Assembly: GCA_023432465.1 (NCBI GenBank) | Contig: JAEYUO010000091.1 | Coordinates: 1 to 19,607, forward strand | From: Planctomycetota bacterium | GTDB lineage: Bacteria > Planctomycetota > Phycisphaerae > Phycisphaerales > UBA1924 | DNA length: 19,607 nucleotides | Reading direction: 5' to 3' | In this document: positions 6,521 through 13,920 of the stretch, piece after piece | Position numbering within the stretch: the stretch's first letter is position 1 | Layout of the letters: every line of letters starts with the position of its first letter | Made by a program: the position numbers and the translations under genes | The notes under the pieces: model-generated | The model's input: the letters and a program-made list of their open reading frames with translations, nothing else | Databases searched by the model: none | Told to the model about the DNA's origin: nothing

Positions 6521-7933
6521 TCACACGGGCTTCTGGACGACTTTGGCGGCGGGGGTTGCGACGCCCTTGCTGACGGTCTTGCGGACGACGCCCGTGGGGC
6601 GGAGGACGGTGCATTCGGCCTGGACGGGGTAGCGGAGCTTGCCGCGGATCTTGCGGCGGGGATCCCCTAGAGATTGGAAGGCCGCGCAGCCGTCGAGGTT
6701 GTCGAGGGTGGCGAGGCCGTCGCCGGCATCGTCGGGGCGGCGGGTGACGGAGAGGCAAACGCCGTAGGGTCCGGAGCGGAGCCGGTTGCGGAAGGAGAAG
6801 CGGACGATGGCGAGCTCGCCGGCTCGCATCTTGGGCGGGCGTGCGCCATCGCGAACAGCAGTGGCGGCGAAGAGATCGACACCCATCTGATCGCGGAGGG
6901 TGAAGATGACGTTGAGGCGTTCCATATCGACGACGGCGCGGATAGAGGCTTCGACGACGATGCGCTCGCCGTAGACGTATTCGTCGCGGTCGCTGCCGGT
7001 ATCGTCGGTCAGGCGGACTTTCTCGACTTGAGCATGGCCGGTGCCGTAGCGGAGGGAGCTCTCGACATCGGCGATGCGCTCCTTGGGTTGGGCGAGCTTC
7101 TCGACCTTTTCCGCTGCTCGCTTTGTGGCGTTCTCGCGGACGTGGCTGAGGTATTGGTCGACGGCCTGCTCGGTCGGCCCGACGAAGATGGTCTTGCCCT
7201 TCTGCAGATAGACGCCGCGGCGGCAGATGCTCTTGACCGAATCGAGATTGTGGCTGACGAAGAGGAGCGTGACGCCGGTATCGAGGAGCTTGTGCAATCG
7301 GGCCATGCACTTCTGGGTGAAGCTTGCATCGCCGACGGCGAGGATCTCATCGAGGATCAGGACCTCGGGCTCGACCATGCTGGCGACGCTGAAGGCGAGG
7401 CGTGCGTGCATGCCGCTGGAGTACATGCCGACGGGCTGGTCGAAGAAGTCGCCGATGTCGGCGAAGCCGGCGATGTCGTCGAGCTTCTCCTCCATGACCT
7501 TGCGGGGAATGCCGCGGATTGCGCCGGCGAGGAACGCGTTCTCGCGTCCGGTGAACTGGGGGTTGAAGCCGCTCCCAAGCTCGAGGAGCGCGGCGACGCG
7601 GCCGCGGACCAGCGCGAGGCCCTCGGTGGGAGCGAGGGTGCCGGCGATGATCTGGAGCATGGTGCTTTTACCGGAGCCGTTCTTGCCGACGATGCCGACG
7701 GCCTCGCCGCGGGCGACATCGAAGGAAACATCGCGCAGCGCCCAGAACTTTCGGTGGAACTCGCTCTGCACGAGTCGGCCGAGGAGCGTCTGCTTGAGGC
7801 GGTCGATGGGCTTTGCGTAGATCTCGTAGCACTTTCCCACGCCGCGGACGCTGATGGCCAGGTCCGGGTCGAGCGTGGGCGCGACGCCTGGGAGTGCGGG
7901 CGGGGGCTGGGGGATGGGGGTGTCAGACGACAT
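6521..7933 (-). CDS. ABC exporter ATP-binding protein with C-terminal carbohydrate-binding-like domain (Wzt type)
   Basis: The start at 7933 (470 aa) overlaps the end of the permease gene by 11 nt and has a purine-rich GGGGG site upstream; an in-frame start at 8014 would overlap the permease by 90 nt. Residues 25-265 are a polysaccharide/teichoic-acid export ATPase: Walker A GKNGSGKST at 83-91, signature YSSGM at 171-175, Walker B LILDEILAVGD at 192-202, and H-loop SHN at 227-229. The changed signature (YSSGM in place of LSGGQ) is typical of the Wzt/TagH/KpsT group. After a charged helix at 265-285, residues 295-445 form a beta-rich domain like Wzt_C, which in O-antigen exporters binds the finished glycan's end. 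With the adjacent permease it would export a lipid-linked polysaccharide across the inner membrane. Confidence 0.92.
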   Translation of the reverse strand: MSSDTPIPQPPPALPGVAPTLDPDLAISVRGVGKCYEIYAKPIDRLKQTLLGRLVQSEFHRKFWALRDVSFDVARGEAVGIVGKNGSGKSTMLQIIAGTLAPTEGLALVRGRVAALLELGSGFNPQFTGRENAFLAGAIRGIPRKVMEEKLDDIAGFADIGDFFDQPVGMYSSGMHARLAFSVASMVEPEVLILDEILAVGDASFTQKCMARLHKLLDTGVTLLFVSHNLDSVKSICRRGVYLQKGKTIFVGPTEQAVDQYLSHVRENATKRAAEKVEKLAQPKERIADVESSLRYGTGHAQVEKVRLTDDTGSDRDEYVYGERIVVEASIRAVVDMERLNVIFTLRDQMGVDLFAATAVRDGARPPKMRAGELAIVRFSFRNRLRSGPYGVCLSVTRRPDDAGDGLATLDNLDGCAAFQSLGDPRRKIRGKLRYPVQAECTVLRPTGVVRKTVSKGVATPAAKVVQKPV

Positions 7934-8798
7934 CGGCCATCCCCCTCTTGGTGCGCATGAACCAGACATAGCCGAGCTGCATGACCACGAAGGCGAGGAG
8001 CGTGACCCAGGCAAGACGATTCCAGTCGGGCATCTCGCCCCAGAGGAGCGTGCGCCGACCGCTCTCGATGATCACGGCGAGCGGGTTGTAGTACACCAGG
8101 TGTCGCCAGGCTTCGGGCACGCGCTCGATGGGATAGAAGACCGCGCTCATGAACGTGATCATGTGCACAACGACTTGCACGACATTGCGGATATCGCGGA
8201 GGAACACGCCCAGCGAGGCGAGGTACCAGGAGCATCCGAGCGAGAGCATGAGCAGCGGGATGATGGGGATGAGGGTCAGCGGCGCGGTCGCGGGAATCCG
8301 GCCGGTGAGGCTGAGCGTGAGCACCAGCAGGATCGCCGCGCTGACCCCGAGTGTGACCATGCCCGCGGTCAGCACGGAGACCGGCAGAATCTCCAGCGGG
8401 AAGACGACCTTGCGGACCAGGTTCGGCCGTGCGGCGATGAGCAGGGGCGCTCGGCTGACGGATTCGGTGAAGAGGTGCGCGAAGGCGTGTCCGCAGAAGA
8501 GGATGAGCGCGAAGCTGAGGTGGGGGTTCATTCCCTCCCAGGCATTCCCGCCGCGAGACTCCCACCGAACATTGAGCACGAAGCCGAAGACAAACGTGTA
8601 GACCCCGAGTGTGAGCAGCGGGCTGAGGACGTTCCAGACGACGCCGAGCATCGCCCCTTTGTGGCGTTCCAAAAGCTCACGGGAAGCGAACTGCCAGATC
8701 AGGTCCCGCATCCGCCAGAGCCCCGACGCCATGGTGAGGGGATTGAGGAATGTCCCCGCGGCGGGACCGTGCGGTGATCTGATGGCAACTTCCGACAT
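7923..8798 (-). CDS. ABC-2 type polysaccharide export permease (Wzm type)
   Basis: This 291-aa protein has the six-helix layout of ABC-2 exporters: a cytoplasmic N-terminal amphipathic region with the conserved RDLIWQFASRELLERHKGAM segment (31-50), then membrane spans near 53-75, 95-112, 135-163, 172-198, 208-224 and 262-281. The LGVFLRDIRNVVQ motif (196-208) and YYNPLAVIIESGRRTLLWG (236-254) are typical of TagG/Wzm/KpsM proteins. It pairs with the overlapping ATPase gene. No clear ribosome-binding site precedes the start. No glycosyltransferase or O-antigen synthesis gene lies nearby, so the substrate cannot be named from context. Confidence 0.92.
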   Translation of the reverse strand: MSEVAIRSPHGPAAGTFLNPLTMASGLWRMRDLIWQFASRELLERHKGAMLGVVWNVLSPLLTLGVYTFVFGFVLNVRWESRGGNAWEGMNPHLSFALILFCGHAFAHLFTESVSRAPLLIAARPNLVRKVVFPLEILPVSVLTAGMVTLGVSAAILLVLTLSLTGRIPATAPLTLIPIIPLLMLSLGCSWYLASLGVFLRDIRNVVQVVVHMITFMSAVFYPIERVPEAWRHLVYYNPLAVIIESGRRTLLWGEMPDWNRLAWVTLLAFVVMQLGYVWFMRTKRGMADVV

Positions 8799-8854
8799 AC
8801 GTGGATGCGTCCGGACATCCCCCCCACCGTTCCCAAGCCCCGATCAGCGCGTGT

Positions 8855-9901
8855 CTACAGGACGGTAGTGTTGGCCGGGGGCGGCGACAAGGGCGGGGGC
8901 CCGTGCCCGCTCGCTTCCAGTGGTTTTTGCCAGGCGCCGAGACAGGCCGAGCAGACTGTCCGGCCATCAGGTTCTGGCGTGAGGCCATCAAGGGAGGCCG
9001 CGCAGCTCGGACAGAGGTTCTGGCGGAGCATGGCGAGCTTGACCTTGCGGATGCTGTAGCAGAAGTTGCCAAAGAGCGCCCAAAGACCCAGCCCGGCGAA
9101 GAGCAGGACGGGGACCAAGCCGGCGAGTTGGCTGGCCATTCCGGGCCTTCCCCAGATCAGAATCGCTGCCGCCATCCCGCCGGCGGAGAGCAGCAGCAGC
9201 GCGGCGACAGACCAGCGGAGCAGCCACCCGGTGCGACCGATCTCGGCTTTGGCGATGGCGAGGCGGGCGCGGATCGATTCGTCGCCGGCGGCTTTGATCT
9301 CCCTTCTCAGTCGCGGGTGCACATATGGCCGCCGGATGGCGCGATCATCCTTTCCTGCCCAGGCCGCGTTTGCGACTGTCACGACGGTGTTGGCATCGGC
9401 CATGTTCGCGCCGGAGGCAAAGGGCTCGGCACGCCGGATCCGCTCGGCTCGCCATGCCGCTCCGCACTCGGGGCACGGCAGCAGGTCCTGTGAGTCGGCG
9501 ACCAGACCGAAGAAGTTGTATCCGCAGGCCGGGCAGAGACCCTCCTCGATCAGCAGCCTGGCGAGCGCGGCCGAGGCGAGCCGCTTGCGGACATGCGCGG
9601 TCAGCGATGCGGTGCCCAGCAGCACGATCATCAGGGCCACGGTGCGCACCCACCTCGGGAGCGAGGGAAAGAACATCATCGAGACAGAGACCACGGTGAC
9701 CACGGCGGCGAGTGTCAGCGCGGCGATCGCGATCCGGGGCCATCGCGACGGGACACTCGCGGCCTGCATCCTGGCGGCGAGCATGGACATGCGTGGATCA
9801 CCGGACATCGGCCAGTCCGCCGCGGCGGCAGCGCTGAGCACGCGGACAGGGTTGCCGCGGTCGTCGGAGTGCCCGGTCAGCTCCGGCAGGGGCGAGGACA
9901 T
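8855..9901 (-). CDS. Membrane protein with two TM-pair plus zinc-ribbon modules
   Basis: The 348-aa protein is built as a duplication. Two membrane helices at about 57-78 and 86-107 are followed by a zinc ribbon with C123-x2-C126 and C143-x2-C146 (CPACGYNFFGL, CPECGAAW). Two further helices at about 228-248 and 258-283 are followed by a second ribbon with C297-x2-C300 and C317-x2-C320 (CPSCAASLDGL, CSACLGAW). Both ribbons share the Cx2C...L/DGL...Cx2CGAW pattern. The family is not named by me; proteins of this style are common in planctomycetes. Metal binding is inferred from the cysteines and the ribbons are probably cytoplasmic. It starts 34 nt after the DUF2339 gene and ends 56 nt before the export permease gene, so it may be co-transcribed. 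No Shine-Dalgarno sequence is evident; an alternative start at Met32 would not alter the domains. Confidence 0.75.
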   Translation of the reverse strand: MSSPLPELTGHSDDRGNPVRVLSAAAAADWPMSGDPRMSMLAARMQAASVPSRWPRIAIAALTLAAVVTVVSVSMMFFPSLPRWVRTVALMIVLLGTASLTAHVRKRLASAALARLLIEEGLCPACGYNFFGLVADSQDLLPCPECGAAWRAERIRRAEPFASGANMADANTVVTVANAAWAGKDDRAIRRPYVHPRLRREIKAAGDESIRARLAIAKAEIGRTGWLLRWSVAALLLLSAGGMAAAILIWGRPGMASQLAGLVPVLLFAGLGLWALFGNFCYSIRKVKLAMLRQNLCPSCAASLDGLTPEPDGRTVCSACLGAWQKPLEASGHGPPPLSPPPANTTVL

Positions 9902-9935
9902 GCGAACAGCGTATCACCCGCATCCGCAGAGCGAA

Positions 9936-12869
9936 TCACCTTTCCGCCTGCGGCTCGGTGTGCGAACCATCGGCGGCATCCGGGTCAGGCTCGGGCGGGG
10001 CGGATGCCCTCTCGAGCGTGGCGTGGACGCGGGCATAGGCGACGGCAACCGCGAGCATCATCAGGCCGAGGCCGAGGAACGAGGCCACACGCCATCCCTG
10101 GCTGACATCGACGAGATCGAACACGATCGCCTTGCCGGTCGCAATCGCCAGCAGCGCAAGGCCAGTGTGGCGCACCGGCGGCACTCGGCGCCAGAAGCCC
10201 GCGGCGATCAGAGCCAGACCGAACACGCCCCACCAGATCGAGAGCGCGGCTTTCTGCGCCTTGCCATCCTCGACAAGGACGAGCGCGGCCCGCCGGACCT
10301 CGAAGGACGTTGCGATGAAGATCAGAGCGATGGCGATCATCACGGCAAACCGCAACGACTCGGGGAATGTCGGTGCGCTGCGTGTGCCGGCCCGCCTCCA
10401 AAGCACGCCCGCGGCGACCCAGAAGGCTGCTGCCAGCGCAAGCCCCTGTACAAGGCCGGGGTGCAGCCCGATCGGGCGCGAAGACCCGGCCCAGTCGCCG
10501 GGCAGATACGCGATCGCCCACAGACCTGTGGCGGCGAGCAGGCCGGCGAAGCCCAGCACATCGATCGCGAGCCGCGGGAAGATGTGGTGGAGCGCAAAGA
10601 GGCCGATCGCGAAGCCAAGCCAGACCCACGCGACCGGCCCGGTGTGCGAGCCCGGCGCGAGTACGGACAGGAAGAGCATCACCCCGGCCGCAGCAGCGCA
10701 CGCGACCACCGCCGTGTTCCACTCCGTTGCACGCACGGACCAGTTTCGCCGCAACACGGCCGCGAAGCCGGCCCATGCGAGTGCGGCGAGCAGCATGGCC
10801 ATGCCCCATCGCGAGAGCACAATACCCCCGCCCTGCCAGGCCCACGAGATGGTCTCGGGCCGCTGCACCTGCAAGCCAATCGCGGCGACAGAGGCTGCCG
10901 CCATCGCGGTCATTGCAACCACCAGCAAACCGGCGGAGCCGACCGCATTGCCGACGCCGAAGGCACCGACGCACAAGAGAATGGCCAGAATGAGCACCGA
11001 TACCGGCGCTGAGTGCGGAGAGATGAACCCTGCAAACGCCACGCACAGCGCGATGGCCAAGCACGCCGCGCCGAGAGATCGCCACATGCCCGATGCCTGC
11101 GACCGCACCAGCAGCACACCGGCCGCGGCCCAGCCCGCCGCCGCGCAGCACATCAGCAGCGTCCATTCGGTGATCGAAAGCCCGAGGAACACACTCCCCA
11201 GCGTTCGCGGCCCCGTGATCGTGCCGCGCCAGGAGTCGTACATGACCATGCGGCCAACCGTGAGCGCGAGCACGATGAGGCCGTAGACATCGAGGGCACG
11301 GCTCTTGATCCATCGGCCCGCAAAGACCGCCGCGACACCGATCAGGATTCCGGCAAGGACCTCCGCCCGGCCCGCGAGCGCGAGGACAACCGTCGCGACC
11401 ACAAGCGCACCCGCCTGCGCCATGAGCGCGGCGCCGAGCCGCTCGCCATCGTTCTCCGGCGTGTCGATGAGCACTCGCAGGTTGCCCGCGAGGATCATCG
11501 CGACCACGCCCGCGGCGACGGCGATCGCGCCGGTGACGAACCAGTCCGGCGGCTGGATGCCGCCCGATGCCCACGAGAGCGACCACACGCCGATCGCCGC
11601 GGCCCACATGGTCGTCGCGAATGTGCTCAGCATGGGGCGCGTCGCGCGCCAGGTCAGGCCCTTTGCCTCGACAGGCCCTGTCGCCTCGGGTGCCCTGCGC
11701 GCGCCGTACCAGAGCTCTGCGTGCACCGCCGCCCACACAAGGGCGAGGAAGACGAGTCCGATCATGGGATTGTCGACATCCGCCGCGGAATACACCGCCG
11801 CGGTTCCCAGGAGCACCGTGCCCCACCAGACGACGCCACGCAGAGCGCGGAACGGCTTCGGCCGGCGCGCTGAAAGCACGAGCCCGAGCGTGAGCAGGGC
11901 GAAGAGGTACGCCGGGAGCACGATGGGTGAGGGATTGGGGGTGCTGGCGAGCAGTGGCGCGAGATAGGCGCCCACGAGCGACACGACGGCGACACTGACG
12001 AGTCCGGCGCGGAGCGCGATGAAGATGCCGATGGCGGCGGCCGCGGCGAGCAGCGCGAAGCCCACCGGCGCGTTCACCAGCCCGTAGTGGCCATAGGCGA
12101 ACCAGGCCGCGCCGTACATGATCGCGACACCCGCAGCGGAGAGGCCGGCGGAGGCGAGAGCGTTGATCTTGCGGCGGGCCCATTCGCCCGCGCCGAGCAT
12201 GGCCGCGCCGAAGCCTGCGGCGGCGATGCAGCGGAACGCGGGGGGCATGCTGAACCAGCCGCGCTCCAGCGCGAGCTTGAGGAACATGATCACACCGATG
12301 ACCAGGACGATCGCGCCGATCGCCATGAAGAACTTCGCGCCGATGAGGGACTCGATGTTCATCGGGGAGGCGGCGGGCTTTGTCGGCGGGCTTGTTGCGC
12401 CCGATCGGCGCGGCATCATCGCAACCGGGGGCGCACCCACACGGGGCGGGGCAATCGGCGGCGCGGCCTGGGCAGGCTCGGATTCGGCGGCAGGGAAGAT
12501 CGCTTCGAACACGCCGGTTTTGGATGAATCACTCGTGGCGGCCGAAGCCTCCGGGGCTAGAGGCTGCTCCGGAGTTTCGCTTCCGGCGGTTCGTGCACCC
12601 CGCTTGAAGTCGGCGAGTCGCTCCACGAGGGCGGAGTGCGGCTCCGGCGGGCGGGGCTTGGTCGGCGGCGCGATAGGCGAGTTCGCCATCGGGGTCGCGG
12701 GCAGCTCGGTGCGTGCGGGTTCCGTCGCAGCGGCCTGAGCGACCCTGGCGCCGGAAGCGAGCTGCTGCTCGAGCGCGGCGACACGGCGCAGCAAGTCCTC
12801 GACCCTGGGGTCGTGCCCGATCGGCGTTGGGGTGTGCTGCGAGCCGTGCTCAGCGTTTGAGGAAGACAT
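9936..12869 (-). CDS. Large polytopic membrane protein, DUF2339 family
   Basis: This 977-aa protein has a soluble N-terminus: a short coiled coil at about 22-40 (EDLLRRVAALEQQL) and then a Pro/Ala-rich linker to about 170. More than 20 hydrophobic helices follow from about residue 178 to the end. The first membrane segment has the DUF2339 hallmark of IESLIGAKFFMAIGAI with VIMFLKLALERGW, and the end has the conserved LALLAIATGKAIVFDL and WRVASFLGLGLMML segments. The function of the family is not established; an envelope role is sometimes assumed because of its many helices. GGGAG lies 9 nt before the ATG. The gene is first in a run of five same-strand genes and has its own promoter region carrying two tandem palindromic operators. 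Confidence 0.88.
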   Translation of the reverse strand: MSSSNAEHGSQHTPTPIGHDPRVEDLLRRVAALEQQLASGARVAQAAATEPARTELPATPMANSPIAPPTKPRPPEPHSALVERLADFKRGARTAGSETPEQPLAPEASAATSDSSKTGVFEAIFPAAESEPAQAAPPIAPPRVGAPPVAMMPRRSGATSPPTKPAASPMNIESLIGAKFFMAIGAIVLVIGVIMFLKLALERGWFSMPPAFRCIAAAGFGAAMLGAGEWARRKINALASAGLSAAGVAIMYGAAWFAYGHYGLVNAPVGFALLAAAAAIGIFIALRAGLVSVAVVSLVGAYLAPLLASTPNPSPIVLPAYLFALLTLGLVLSARRPKPFRALRGVVWWGTVLLGTAAVYSAADVDNPMIGLVFLALVWAAVHAELWYGARRAPEATGPVEAKGLTWRATRPMLSTFATTMWAAAIGVWSLSWASGGIQPPDWFVTGAIAVAAGVVAMILAGNLRVLIDTPENDGERLGAALMAQAGALVVATVVLALAGRAEVLAGILIGVAAVFAGRWIKSRALDVYGLIVLALTVGRMVMYDSWRGTITGPRTLGSVFLGLSITEWTLLMCCAAAGWAAAGVLLVRSQASGMWRSLGAACLAIALCVAFAGFISPHSAPVSVLILAILLCVGAFGVGNAVGSAGLLVVAMTAMAAASVAAIGLQVQRPETISWAWQGGGIVLSRWGMAMLLAALAWAGFAAVLRRNWSVRATEWNTAVVACAAAAGVMLFLSVLAPGSHTGPVAWVWLGFAIGLFALHHIFPRLAIDVLGFAGLLAATGLWAIAYLPGDWAGSSRPIGLHPGLVQGLALAAAFWVAAGVLWRRAGTRSAPTFPESLRFAVMIAIALIFIATSFEVRRAALVLVEDGKAQKAALSIWWGVFGLALIAAGFWRRVPPVRHTGLALLAIATGKAIVFDLVDVSQGWRVASFLGLGLMMLAVAVAYARVHATLERASAPPEPDPDAADGSHTEPQAER

Positions 12870-12925
12870 GGTGGGGAACTCCCGAAGAAGGGATGCGAGC
12901 CTACCACGGCACGCGGCGCAGTGTA

Positions 12926-12954
12926 TTAGTATTTACTAGCTTAGTGTACACTAA
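12926..12954. promoter_or_regulatory. Two tandem operators, TTAGT-N4-ACTAR
   Basis: A perfect 14-bp palindrome, TTAGTGTACACTAA, occupies 12941-12954. Immediately beside it, separated by one base, 12926-12939 reads TTAGTATTTACTAG, the same half-sites with a different 4-nt centre. The two are in register 15 nt apart. They cover and flank the spacer and -10 region of the candidate promoter for the DUF2339 gene, a classic repressor placement. The cognate regulator is not in the window. Confidence 0.7.
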
Positions 12955-12966
12955 CTCGTAAGTCAA
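12938..12966 (-). promoter_or_regulatory. Candidate sigma-70-type promoter for the DUF2339 gene
   Basis: On the minus strand TTGACT (12966-12961) is followed after 17 nt by TAAGCT (12943-12938). The -35 match is strong and the -10 weak. The start codon at 12869 is about 70 nt downstream. The sequence here is AT-rich amid GC-rich DNA, and a palindromic operator lies across the spacer. Confidence 0.5.
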
Positions 12967-12991
12967 GGGATTTCTGCCATCCAAACTGCTC

Positions 12992-13025
12992 AAAAGCCAA
13001 CGACAAAAGGACCCCGCCCGTTGGC
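12992..13025 (-). terminator. Rho-independent terminator after the LolD-like gene
   Basis: On the minus strand GCCAACG (13025-13019) pairs with CGTTGGC (13002-12996) around a 16-nt loop and is followed at once by TTTT. It begins about 28 nt after the stop codon of the ABC ATPase gene. It would separate the LolC/LolD-like operon from the DUF2339 promoter. Confidence 0.65.
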
Positions 13026-13052
13026 GCCCCCGCTTCTCTCGGACCCCGCTTC

Positions 13053-13838
13053 CTACGCCACTTTTCCGTCAATGAGCTGCACCACGCGGTCCGCCCGCTT
13101 GGCGATGTCGCGGTCGTGCGTCACCATGACCATGGTCAGTCCCGCATCAGCCCGATGCCTGGCGATCTGGTCGAGGATCGTCTCACCGGTGGCGTGGTCG
13201 AGGTTGCCGGTGGGCTCATCGGCGAGCAGTACGGGTGGCTGGTTCGCGAGCGCCCGCGCGATGGCGACACGCTGCCGCTCTCCGCCGGAGAGTTCCGCCG
13301 GGCGGTGCGTCAGACGGTGGCCGAGCCCGAAGGACTCGAGCAGCGCCTTCGCGCGCTCCTCGCATTTGGCCCGTTGGGCCATGAAGCCGAAGCGGCCCAG
13401 ACGCACCATCGAGGCGATGGTGACGTTCTGCATCACGGTGAGTTCCGGGAGCAGGTGATAGAACTGAAAGACGAAGCCGACGCTCTCGGTGCGATAGCGA
13501 TCAAGCTCGCGGGCGGACATCGCCGCGAGGTCGCGGGATTCGTAGACGATGTGGCCGCGGCGGTCCTTGCCGTCGCTTGCGGACTCCAAGCAGTCCGGAC
13601 GATCAAGCCCGCCCAGCAGGTGCAGCAGGGTGCTCTTGCCCGAGCCCGATGCACCGAGGATCGCGACCCACTCGCCGCGGTTGACCGTGAGATCCACGCC
13701 GCGGAGCACGGGCACCTTTACGCGGCCCATGCGATAGGTCTTGTGCAGGTTCGTGGCGCGGAGGATGGGTCCATCGGCGGTTCGCGCGGGTGTGGCGCTC
13801 GCACGCGAAGCAGGGATGGGAGTGGTGGTCTGACTCAT
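13053..13838 (-). CDS. lolD: ABC transporter ATP-binding protein, LolD/MacB type
   Basis: The protein is 261 aa from the ATG at 13838; an in-frame TTG at 13928, overlapping the preceding stop, would add 30 residues that do not look conserved. Motifs are Walker A GASGSGKST (62-70), Q-loop Q125, signature LSGGE (183-187), Walker B LLADEPTGNLD (204-214) and H-loop H241. The ADEPTGNLD string and the RxxSVGFVFQFYHLLPELTVMQNV region are characteristic of LolD/FtsE/MacB ATPases. A roughly 15-residue hydrophilic insertion (82-95) follows the GGLDRPD turn. With the upstream FtsX-type permease it probably powers release of lipoproteins from the inner membrane or a related extraction step. The pair ends in an intrinsic terminator. 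Confidence 0.88.
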   Translation of the reverse strand: MSQTTTPIPASRASATPARTADGPILRATNLHKTYRMGRVKVPVLRGVDLTVNRGEWVAILGASGSGKSTLLHLLGGLDRPDCLESASDGKDRRGHIVYESRDLAAMSARELDRYRTESVGFVFQFYHLLPELTVMQNVTIASMVRLGRFGFMAQRAKCEERAKALLESFGLGHRLTHRPAELSGGERQRVAIARALANQPPVLLADEPTGNLDHATGETILDQIARHRADAGLTMVMVTHDRDIAKRADRVVQLIDGKVA

Positions 13839-13920
13839 TCGAGCGATCACAAGAGGGTAGCTGATGCGGAAAGTGACACACGCGGCTTCGCCGCGACGCC
13901 CTTGCTGACGGCCGGGCCGC

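Noticed and set aside
4954..6573. Long plus-strand frame antisense to nuoH (539 codons)
   Set aside because: Nearly all Asp/Glu/Gly-type codons mirroring a membrane protein on the other strand; NuoH motifs on the minus strand are unmistakable.
6674..7960. Long plus-strand frame antisense to the exporter ATPase
   Set aside because: Acidic low-complexity translation; the minus strand has all ABC ATPase motifs.
9985..12183. Second long minus-strand frame inside the DUF2339 gene
   Set aside because: Arg/Gly-rich alternate frame of the same strand; the 977-aa frame has regular hydrophobic helices and a proper start.
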